Part shown: piece by piece, positions 20,071-28,182 of the stretch
Layout: each line of letters begins with the position of its first letter
Numbering within the stretch: the first letter of the stretch is position 1
NCBI GenBank assembly: GCA_021817245.1
Contig: JAKAVQ010000004.1
Span: 51,403-115,402, forward strand
Reading direction: 5' to 3'
DNA from: Thermoplasmata archaeon
GTDB lineage: Archaea > Thermoplasmatota > Thermoplasmata > Lutacidiplasmatales > UBA184
DNA: 64,000 nucleotides
The notes under the pieces: generated by a model
The model's database searches: none
What the model was told of the DNA's origin: nothing
The model's input: only the letters and a program-made list of their open reading frames with translations
Translations under genes and position numbers: made by a program

Positions 20071-20280
20071 GTGGCCGAGTCGCTCTCCCCGATGCAGTCC
20101 GATACGGAACCCGCGAAGGAGGCCGCCCCTCCGACGCCAAAGCGTCGGCCCGGCTGGCACTACGCCGCGATCGGCGTCGGCGTGATCGTCGTTATCGTCG
20201 TGGGGTTCGTGGCAGTGTCGCTCCTCTACTATCACGAGTCGCCGTGGCACCTCGCACGGCACCTGGTGCTCCACCTCTAG
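20071..20280 (+). CDS. Small single-TM protein (69 aa)
   Basis: PGWHYAAIGVGVIVVIVVGFVAVSLLYY; 3' end overlaps the convergent pyruvate-kinase-like ORF. Confidence 0.6.
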   Translation: MAESLSPMQSDTEPAKEAAPPTPKRRPGWHYAAIGVGVIVVIVVGFVAVSLLYYHESPWHLARHLVLHL

Positions 20281-21349
20281 TGCCACCGGCACCAGAGGGC
20301 GGACTCGCCCCGGACGCCTTCACCTCGAGCGGGTGGTGCCCGAGCAGGTCCTCGACCCCGTACCCCTGGAGCTCGCTCTCGTACTCGTGGATCAACGCCG
20401 CGATCATCCGAGCCGCACGCACCGGATAGCGCCCGATCGCCGTTTCCTGCGCGAGAACGAGACCGTCGGCCCCGTCGAGCAACGTGTTGATCACGTCGTT
20501 CACTTCGGCGCGCGTGGGGCCCCGACGTGCCATCATCGACTCCAGGAGGTTCGTCGCCACGTAGACCGGGGTCTTCGCGGCGGTCGCTTCGTGGATGATC
20601 TGCTTCTGAAGGAACGGGATGGCCTGGAGTCGGACCTCGCGGGAGAGGTCTCCGCGGTCGATGAGGATCGCGTCGGCGCTGTGGACGATCTCCGGGAGAT
20701 GACGCACTCCCTCCCGACTCTCGATCTTGGCGATCACGCTCCCCTTGGGGCCGATGAGCTCGCGGATCTCCCGGACCCCGTCCGCATTGTGGCAGAACGA
20801 CAGGGCAAAGTGTCGGATCCCCTTCGCGACCGCGTAGCGGATCGCGAGCGCGTCCTTCTCCGAAATGACGGGGAGCTGGGGAGAAGGGAACGCGGTCACG
20901 GACTTTCGCGTACCGATCTCGCCGCCGGTCACGACCGTGGCCCCCGCGATTCCCGCGCCGACCGAGTCGACCTCGACCACGACCGAGTCGTAGTCGATAC
21001 TGAGCCGGGTGCCGGACGCCAGTTCTTCGACGACTCCGCCGGGGCGAAGGGGAATCGTGGTGGGATCGCCCTCGACGCCCTCGGGCACCAGTCGGACGCG
21101 CTCCCCCTCCTCGACCGCGGTCCCTTCGCGCATGCGCCCGGTGCGGATCTGGGCTCCCTCCGTGTCGATGTAGATCGGGCGCCGCGTGGAGCTGCGGATC
21201 AGCCGGACGAACCCGTCGAGGTCGTCGAGATCCGTGTGGGAGAGATTGATCCGGAACGCCGTGGCGCCGGTCGCGTCGAGCTGAGGGATGACCTCCCGGT
21301 TCAGCGAGCTCGGGCCGAGGGTGCAGAGCAACGCCTTGCTGAGGCTCAT
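20192..21349 (-). CDS. Pyruvate kinase-like protein lacking the C-terminal regulatory domain
   Basis: KALLCTLGPSS, FRINLSHTD, DTEGAQIRTG, IAKIESREG, DRGDLSRE, ATNLLESMM, PTRAEVNDV..DGADGLVLAQETAIGRYP. Confidence 0.88.
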   Translation of the reverse strand: MSLSKALLCTLGPSSLNREVIPQLDATGATAFRINLSHTDLDDLDGFVRLIRSSTRRPIYIDTEGAQIRTGRMREGTAVEEGERVRLVPEGVEGDPTTIPLRPGGVVEELASGTRLSIDYDSVVVEVDSVGAGIAGATVVTGGEIGTRKSVTAFPSPQLPVISEKDALAIRYAVAKGIRHFALSFCHNADGVREIRELIGPKGSVIAKIESREGVRHLPEIVHSADAILIDRGDLSREVRLQAIPFLQKQIIHEATAAKTPVYVATNLLESMMARRGPTRAEVNDVINTLLDGADGLVLAQETAIGRYPVRAARMIAALIHEYESELQGYGVEDLLGHHPLEVKASGASPPSGAGGTRGGAPGAVRGATATRDSRGATLPRTPRR

Positions 21350-21714
21350 GGCGAAATTCGCCGGACGCGGCCCGGGAGTGCGGTTGCATGCGGGCCCTCG
21401 CGCGCGGGACGCCGGGGGTCCCCGTCGTCCTTCGCCCCCTCGTCGCGCTCTCGCTCGCCGCCTCGGAGGATGCTACCGACCCGGTGCGCGTCCACGGTCT
21501 TCGTGAGAGCGGATTTCGAAAACACGCTCCTAGATTAGGCTAGTGAGGGGTAGGGCCGCTCGGCCGTGCTCCTCCTTCCCTCGAGGAGACGGTCGACCGA
21601 CGGATCCGGTAGCGACCACCCCATTCGGCGGGGCGCCCGGGACCCCGCCGCCCGCGCGGGGCCGGTGTGGGACACAAGCTTATCTCGGGACCCCGGGGAG
21701 CAGGACCGACTGAG

Positions 21715-23178
21715 ATGTGCTCCCGTAGGTATCGGCTCCTCGGCTTCTCCGTTCGGCGGCGCTCCCGCCTCCTGATCCCACTCGCGTTGGCGTTGCTGGT
21801 GGCGGGAACGACCTGGATCGCCTTTCCCCTTCGGGCGGCCCCCGGGGGCCCGATCTCCGCTGCGCCGGGGATCGCGACCGTCGAGCTCCAGAGCCCGGCA
21901 AATGCGACCACGATCTCGGCGGCGTACTGGGGAGTGAACGTCGCCGCGGCCCAGCCGTTCGGTCTCTCCGACGCTCGAGCGGTCGTCGCCACCCCCGTGA
22001 ATTACCTGGTGTACCCCTCGGGGGTCCTGGCCGAGGAGCTCAACTACACGTCCGGTGTGTTGACCGCCCCGAACGGCACCTCGACCCCGGCGGCGACCAC
22101 GGTGGCTCAGTTCGTCACCGCGTGCGAGTCGATGCACTGCCGCGCGATCCTCGGCCTCCCCACCGAGATCAACAGTCCCGCGACCGCGGCCGACTACGCG
22201 AACTACGTCGTCCATACGCTGGGCTTCCAGCCGGCGTACTGGCAGATCGGAAACGCCCCGGCCTCCTGGACCCACTTCAACGTTCCTTGGAGCGAGTGGC
22301 CGACCACGGGTGGGGGGAACACGACGCCCCAGCCGTTCGCGGATATCGTGCACACGTACATCGCCGCGATCCGCTCGGTCGACCCGACCGGGCTCTTCCT
22401 CGCACTCGGTGCCGAGACCGGACCCCCCCAGTACGATCGGGCCTGGATCTCCGCGCTGGTCGCCACCGACGGCTTAGAACTGTCGGGGATCTCGGTGCAC
22501 TCCTACGTCCTCGGTGGCCCGTCCTCGCCGACCGACGCGCAGTTGTTCGCGGAACTCCACGGCGCGTACTCGCTTCCGGCGCAAGTGCTCGCCGACCGAT
22601 CCGACATCGTCCGGGCCTGCGCGTGCCAGAACCTCCCGCTCTTCGTGACCGAGGCGAACGGCGCCGAGCTGAGCGACTTCATGCCGCTCCTCTCCACGTT
22701 CGCGGGGACCTTCTATCTCGCCGCCGAGGTCACCCAGGGGCTCGGGCTCTCCCTGACGAACCTGGACTGGTTCAGCTACGACTCCGCGTATCCCGGATCC
22801 TGGTCGACCTCGCCAGGGGTCTGGCAATCGCAGTACTATCTCTTCGCGGACCTCCTGCCGCTCCTCGGGAACGAGTCCCTTCCCCTGAACGGAACCGGAC
22901 CTCCGACGTTCTTCACGGCCGCGACGCTCGGCAGCGGGGGACTCGCGCTCCTGCTGGTGAACGTGAACACCACCGCGCCGGTACAAGTGGCACTGGGAGG
23001 GCCCGAGTTCGCCGGGGTTGCGATCGCCCACGAGTACTACTGGGACGGCGCCTCGAGGCAACCGGTCGAGTCTACCGCACTCTGGACCGGCAACCTCACT
23101 CTCGGGCCGGAGAGCCTCGCGCTCCTGCTCGTGAATGCGGGTGCGGGCCCGATGAATCTCACCTCCGCGTGGCCCTGA
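21715..23178 (+). CDS. Secreted glycoside-hydrolase-like protein, copy 3
   Basis: Signal peptide RRRSRLLIPLALALLVAG; YWGVNVAAAQPF...YLVYPSGVLAEELNYTSG...YWQIGNAPASW...LFVTEANGAELS. Confidence 0.87.
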   Translation: MCSRRYRLLGFSVRRRSRLLIPLALALLVAGTTWIAFPLRAAPGGPISAAPGIATVELQSPANATTISAAYWGVNVAAAQPFGLSDARAVVATPVNYLVYPSGVLAEELNYTSGVLTAPNGTSTPAATTVAQFVTACESMHCRAILGLPTEINSPATAADYANYVVHTLGFQPAYWQIGNAPASWTHFNVPWSEWPTTGGGNTTPQPFADIVHTYIAAIRSVDPTGLFLALGAETGPPQYDRAWISALVATDGLELSGISVHSYVLGGPSSPTDAQLFAELHGAYSLPAQVLADRSDIVRACACQNLPLFVTEANGAELSDFMPLLSTFAGTFYLAAEVTQGLGLSLTNLDWFSYDSAYPGSWSTSPGVWQSQYYLFADLLPLLGNESLPLNGTGPPTFFTAATLGSGGLALLLVNVNTTAPVQVALGGPEFAGVAIAHEYYWDGASRQPVESTALWTGNLTLGPESLALLLVNAGAGPMNLTSAWP

Positions 23179-23467
23179 ACGAGGGGGTCCCTCCCCCGTC
23201 GACCTGCGGTTCCCCGAGGGGACCTGCGTCGCCGCGGTACCGACTCCGGTCCTGGGGCGGGGAACGACGCCCTGACGGGAGTTCCCACCCCCCGTTAGGA
23301 ATCGCGACCGGCAGAAACCTTTAGGAACGCGTCCGATTGACGACCCGGGCCGTGGTGCCGAACTGCAGTATCGGCCACTCGCTCCGTCCCCGGGACACTC
23401 CGTATGGCAGCTCCCTTCCGCCGTCCTTCACCCCGGGGGGCGCTCGCGGCCGTGAGTTCTCGGGCCG

Positions 23468-24964
23468 ATGGCGATCCCGGTCGACCGCCGGACCGTTCTG
23501 CCCGTCCGGAAGCGAGCTACGGAGGTCTCGGTCGTGACCGCGCGACGGTCGTCGCCGAGCCGGGGCCGTCGCCGTCCGCCTCCCCGCACCGTCCCCGTCG
23601 CCGGGATCGTCGGTCTCGGCCACATGGGGCTCGTCACCGGCCTCGCGTTCTCCGCGCACGGACTGAACGTCGTGGGGTACGACATCAGTCCCGAGCTGGG
23701 GAAGCAGATCGCCCGTGGGTCCGCCCCCTTCGCCGAGGAGGGCCTCGCGAAGCTGCTCCGGCAGGAGCTCTCCCGCGGCCGGTTCCGGGTCGTCCCCTCG
23801 CTCGACGCGCTCGCCGCCGAAGCGGAATGCCTGTTCCTCTGCGTCCCGACGCCGAGCCAACCGGACGGAAGGATCAACTTGGGACCGCTCGAGCAAAGTG
23901 CGCGCGCCGTCGCGACCGCACTCCGCTCCGTGACCTCCCCTCGCGTGGTCGTCGTGAAGAGCACGGTCGTCCCGGGAACGACCGAGGGAATGGTCGCCCC
24001 ACTGGTCCGCTCCGTCGCGGGCAAGTCGCCGGAGGAGATCGGCATCGCATCCAACCCCGAGTTCCTCTCCGAGGGGACCGTCGTGCGGGATGCCCTCCGT
24101 CCGGCGCGCGTCGTGATCGGGGCGAGCGACGCCCGATCGCTCGCCTGGCTCCGGCGGGCGTACCGGGACTTCGGGGCGCCGGTCCATGCGTTGAGCCCCT
24201 CGGGCGCCGAGCTCGTGAAGTACCTGTCGAACTCGTTCCTCGCGCTCAAGGTCTCCTTCGCCAACGAAGCCGCGCGGCTGGCCGACCGCCTCGGGGTCCA
24301 CATCGATCGCGTCATGGAGGCCGTCGGCAGCGACCCTCGCATCGGCGGGAGCTTTCTCCGCGCCGGTCCGGGATTCGGCGGGAGCTGTTTTGACAAGGAC
24401 GTGCGCGCCCTCGCGGTCCGCTCGAGCGACCTCGGGCTCGGCCTCAAGCTTCCCCGGGCCGCGCTCGACGTGAACGACGATCAGCTCGAGTACGTGATCG
24501 ACCGGATCGACACGTCGCTCGGGGGATTGAAGGGCGCCCGGCTCGCGCTATTGGGCCTCGCCTTCAAGGCCGGCACCGAGGACGTGCGAGAGTCGCGCGC
24601 CTTACCGATCGCCGAGCGCCTCCTCGAGCGCGGAGCGACCGTGCGGGCCCACGACCCCGCGGCCGCGAAGAGCTTCGCTCGCGCCTGGTCGGAACGGACA
24701 CCGAAAGGGGCCGCCGGACTAACGATCGTCCCCTCGATCGAGCACGCGATCGAAGGGGCCGACGCCGCGATCCTTCAGGCGGACTGGCCCCAGTACCTCC
24801 GCTGGCCCGCCCGGTGGTCCCGGAAGATGCGACGGCCACTCCTCATCGACCTCCGCCGCGCGGTTCCCGTCGAGGTCGCCCGCCGTGCGGGACTCTCGCT
24901 CGTCGGACTCGGCGACGGGACGGACGTCAAGAACGTGGCCGACGTGCCTCGAGCCGCGCCATGA
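23468..24964 (+). CDS. UDP-glucose/GDP-mannose 6-dehydrogenase family
   Basis: VAGIVGLGHMGLVTGLAFSAHGLNVVGYD; VKSTVVPGTT; GPGFGGSCFDKDVRAL; FKAGTEDVRESRAL; N-terminus uncertain. Confidence 0.92.
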   Translation: MAIPVDRRTVLPVRKRATEVSVVTARRSSPSRGRRRPPPRTVPVAGIVGLGHMGLVTGLAFSAHGLNVVGYDISPELGKQIARGSAPFAEEGLAKLLRQELSRGRFRVVPSLDALAAEAECLFLCVPTPSQPDGRINLGPLEQSARAVATALRSVTSPRVVVVKSTVVPGTTEGMVAPLVRSVAGKSPEEIGIASNPEFLSEGTVVRDALRPARVVIGASDARSLAWLRRAYRDFGAPVHALSPSGAELVKYLSNSFLALKVSFANEAARLADRLGVHIDRVMEAVGSDPRIGGSFLRAGPGFGGSCFDKDVRALAVRSSDLGLGLKLPRAALDVNDDQLEYVIDRIDTSLGGLKGARLALLGLAFKAGTEDVRESRALPIAERLLERGATVRAHDPAAAKSFARAWSERTPKGAAGLTIVPSIEHAIEGADAAILQADWPQYLRWPARWSRKMRRPLLIDLRRAVPVEVARRAGLSLVGLGDGTDVKNVADVPRAAP

Positions 24965-25818
24965 AGGTCGTCATACCGGCCGCGGGTCTCGGCACCCGCT
25001 TCCTTCCCGCCACGAAGAGCCAGCCGAAGGAGATGCTACCGGTCGTGGACCGGCCGGTGCTCCAGTACGTCGTGGAAGAGGCGGCGGACTCGGGGGGAGA
25101 CAACATCCTCATCGTCACCGGCCGCGGCAAACGGGCGCTCGAGGACTACTTCGACTACAGTCCGGAGCTGGCCCGCCACCTCGAGCGGCCGGAGCTGAAG
25201 CACCTCGAGGAGCTCGGTCGTCGGACCCGCATCCACTTCGTCCGCCAGCGGGAGCCGAAAGGCCTCGCGAACGCCATCGAGAGCGCCCGGTACTTCGCTG
25301 GGTCAGATCCCTTCGGAGTCCTGCTCGGGGACTCGATCCATCTCTGCGATCCCCCGCTCCTGACCCAGCTGTGGCGGGTCCACGAGAAGTACCGGGCACC
25401 GGTGCTGGCGATCGAGACCGTTCCCGACGAGCGGGTCGGGCTCTACGGGATCATCGGGGGACCCGAGGTCGAGCCCGGAGTGTTCCGGTGCGAGCGCCTG
25501 GTGGAGAAGCCGACTCTCGCGGACGCACCCAGCCACCTCGCGGTGACGGGCGCGTACGTCCTCACTCCCGAGATCTTTCCCGCGATCGACCGCACCCCGC
25601 CGGGACTGAACGGCGAAGTGCAGCTGACCGATGCCCTTCAACTGCTCGCGCGGGAGCGGCCGGTCTATGCGACCACGTTCACGGGCACCCGCTACGACAT
25701 CGGCGACCGGTTCCTCTGGCTCAAGGCGAACATCGAGTTCGCCATGCGGATCCCCGAGCTCCGCGACCGTCTTCGCCCCGTCCTCGAGAGGCTCCTCGAC
25801 GGTGTCGAGTCGACCTAA
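24961..25818 (+). CDS. galU: UTP--glucose-1-phosphate uridylyltransferase
   Basis: MKVVIPAAGLGTRFLPATKSQPKEMLPVVDRPVLQYVVEEA; ATGA overlap with the upstream gene. Confidence 0.93.
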   Translation: MKVVIPAAGLGTRFLPATKSQPKEMLPVVDRPVLQYVVEEAADSGGDNILIVTGRGKRALEDYFDYSPELARHLERPELKHLEELGRRTRIHFVRQREPKGLANAIESARYFAGSDPFGVLLGDSIHLCDPPLLTQLWRVHEKYRAPVLAIETVPDERVGLYGIIGGPEVEPGVFRCERLVEKPTLADAPSHLAVTGAYVLTPEIFPAIDRTPPGLNGEVQLTDALQLLARERPVYATTFTGTRYDIGDRFLWLKANIEFAMRIPELRDRLRPVLERLLDGVEST

Positions 25819-25910
25819 GCCCGGGGGCCCCCACGCGCCGCCGGCCCCGCTCGGCCCGGTCGGGGACGGCGGGCGCAGGACCCGGTGCCGAGAATCGGGT
25901 GCGCACGTTC

Positions 25911-25936
25911 AAATATCCCGCCGGCCAAGCCGGCGG
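25911..25936 (+). promoter_or_regulatory. TATA-like box followed by perfect 8-bp palindrome upstream of the SQD1-like gene
   Basis: aaatat(cc) at 25911-25916, then CCGCCGGC-caa-GCCGGCGG at 25918-25936; ATG at 25954. Confidence 0.5.
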
Positions 25937-25953
25937 CTCGAGGGAGTCGGCCG

Positions 25954-27228
25954 ATGAAGGTCCTCATCACGGGCATCGACGGCTACACCGGCTGGCCGCT
26001 CGCGCTTCACCTCCTCGCTCGCGGCCATGAGGTGGCGGGGATCGACAACTTCGTCACCCGGCGGCGCGTGCGGGAGGTCGGAAGCTGGTCCGCGGTCCCG
26101 ATCGGATCGTTCGCCCGGCGGCGCGCGGCGGCGGAGGCGCAGTTCGGCCGGCCGATCGCGTTCCACCGGGGGGATCTCGCGAAGTACGAGTTCGTCCGCG
26201 GGGTGATCGAGACCGAGCGGCCCGATGCGATCGTGCATCTGGGGGAACAGCGCTCGGCGCCGTACTCGATGATCGACGTACACCACGCCGTCTCGACCCA
26301 GACCGGCAACGTCACGGGAACGCTCAACCTGCTCTACGCGATGCGCGACCTCGTCCCGGGGGCCCACCTTGTCAAGATGGGCACGATGGGCGAGTACGGC
26401 ACTCCCAACATCGACATCGCCGAGGGGTTCTTCGACGTCGAGTGGCACGGGCGCCGCGACGAGAAGCTCCCGTTCCCACGCCAGGCCGGGAGTTGGTACC
26501 ACTGGAGCAAGGTCCACGACTCCGGCAACGTCCTGTTCGCGACGCGGATCTGGGGGCTCCGCGCCACGGACGTGATGCAGGGCGTGGTCTACGGGATCCG
26601 CACCCCCGAGATGAGCAACGACCGGCTCCTGACCCGCTTCGACTTCGACGAGGTCTGGGGGACCGCGCTGAACCGATTCGTCGCCGAAGCGATCCTGGGC
26701 CTCCCCATCACTCCGTACGGGCAGGGCGGCCAGACGCGCGGGTACATCGCACTCGAGGACTCGATGCAGAGCCTGCGCCTCTCCGTCGAGCACCCGGTCG
26801 GCGCGGGAGAGTACCGGGTCGTCAATCAGTTCGATGCGGCCTACTCCGTGAACCAGCTGGCCGCGATCACGCAGGAGGTCGCGCGCGAGTTTGGCCTGGA
26901 CGCCCGCATCGAGCACGTGCCGAACCCGCGGGTGGAGGCCGAACAGCACTACTACCACCCGATCTGCGAGCGACTGCCGGCCCTCGGCTATCGACGGACC
27001 CGGGAGCTGCCCGACGTCGTGCGAGAGATGTTCCGGACGCTTCGGAAGTATCGCCGTCGACTCGAGCAGAAACGGTCCGTGGTCCTGCCCCGCACGGCCT
27101 GGCGGACCGCCGCGACCCCGGTCCCCCCGCCCGCCCCGCCCCCCGAGGGAGCTTCGCCCCTCCACGACCCGGGCGCATCCGCCCTCCCGACCTCGCCGTC
27201 CGAAGCCCTCCATCCCCCTCCGCCCTGA
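25954..27228 (+). CDS. UDP-sulfoquinovose synthase-like SDR (SQD1/Agl3 family)
   Basis: GIDGYTGWPLALHL, LGEQRSAPYSMID, VKMGTMGEYGTPNIDIAEG, FPRQAGSWYHWSKVHDS (YxxxK), GLRATDVMQGVVYG, NPRVEAEQHYY; closely resembles remembered SQD1 motifs. Confidence 0.9.
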   Translation: MKVLITGIDGYTGWPLALHLLARGHEVAGIDNFVTRRRVREVGSWSAVPIGSFARRRAAAEAQFGRPIAFHRGDLAKYEFVRGVIETERPDAIVHLGEQRSAPYSMIDVHHAVSTQTGNVTGTLNLLYAMRDLVPGAHLVKMGTMGEYGTPNIDIAEGFFDVEWHGRRDEKLPFPRQAGSWYHWSKVHDSGNVLFATRIWGLRATDVMQGVVYGIRTPEMSNDRLLTRFDFDEVWGTALNRFVAEAILGLPITPYGQGGQTRGYIALEDSMQSLRLSVEHPVGAGEYRVVNQFDAAYSVNQLAAITQEVAREFGLDARIEHVPNPRVEAEQHYYHPICERLPALGYRRTRELPDVVREMFRTLRKYRRRLEQKRSVVLPRTAWRTAATPVPPPAPPPEGASPLHDPGASALPTSPSEALHPPPP

Positions 27229-27237
27229 AGGGGCCTC

Positions 27238-28161
27238 ATGCAGGGCGTCCTCACCCTCGCCGGCGAAGGGAGCCGCATGCTCCCGTGGAGCCGCGGCCTG
27301 CGCAAGGAGTTCTTGCCGCTGTTCGATCGCGGGGCGAACGATCGGCCGGTACTGAAGCCCGTCGCGAACCTCGCCTTCGAGACCCTCGTCGGTGCCGGTG
27401 TCCGCGACTTCGTCCTGGTCGTGGGGGGGCCCGATAGCGGCGTCACCGCCCGCAACTACTTCACCATCGACCGGAACTTCCTCTCGCGGCATCGGCACCG
27501 CGCGGCCCAGATCGACGAGACGTCTCGGTTCTACGATGCGCTCTCCCGGGTCCGGGTCCGCTTCGCCCATCAACCGGTTCCCCGCGGATTCGGCGACGCG
27601 GTGCTGCGCACCGCGCGGCTCGTCGGGAACGAACCGTTCCTGCTCCACGCCGCCGATGCCGTGCTGCTCGAGCGACACCGGGGGGATCTTCCGTCCCGGC
27701 TGGCGGCGCTGCGGGACCGAGAGGATCTCGACGCAGTCCTTCTGGTACGCCGGGTCGCCGACCCCCGCCAGTACGGGGTCGTGGAAGCGACCTCGAACGG
27801 CCGGGAGGGAACGTACCGTCGCCTTCGGGTGCACGCGATGGAGGAGAAACCCGAACGCCCTCGTTCCCACTGGGCCGCGACCGCGGTCTACTGTTTCGGA
27901 CCAGCGATCTTCGGCGCGCTGCGGCGGGCCCGCTCGCGCTCCGACGCGGCCGAGCTCGAACTGACAAGCGGGGTCCGCGAACTGCTCGCGGACGGCGGCC
28001 GGGTCGCGGCGCTGGTCGTCGACCCCACCCGAGCCGAGTGGCGGAGCGTCGGCTCTCCCGAGGGCTTCGTGCGCGCGCTCCTGCGGACCCGCGAGCTGGC
28101 GGACGCGGGGGCGGAGGCGGGCCCCGTCCGCTCCCCCCGCCGCGGCCGGCCGCTTAAATAG
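27238..28161 (+). CDS. Sugar-phosphate nucleotidyltransferase (GalU/RmlA-like)
   Basis: GVLTLAGEGSRMLPWSRGLRKEFLPLF; 10 bp after the SQD1-like gene. Confidence 0.85.
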   Translation: MQGVLTLAGEGSRMLPWSRGLRKEFLPLFDRGANDRPVLKPVANLAFETLVGAGVRDFVLVVGGPDSGVTARNYFTIDRNFLSRHRHRAAQIDETSRFYDALSRVRVRFAHQPVPRGFGDAVLRTARLVGNEPFLLHAADAVLLERHRGDLPSRLAALRDREDLDAVLLVRRVADPRQYGVVEATSNGREGTYRRLRVHAMEEKPERPRSHWAATAVYCFGPAIFGALRRARSRSDAAELELTSGVRELLADGGRVAALVVDPTRAEWRSVGSPEGFVRALLRTRELADAGAEAGPVRSPRRGRPLK

Positions 28162-28182
28162 TGGACCACTCCGCTCCGAAGC

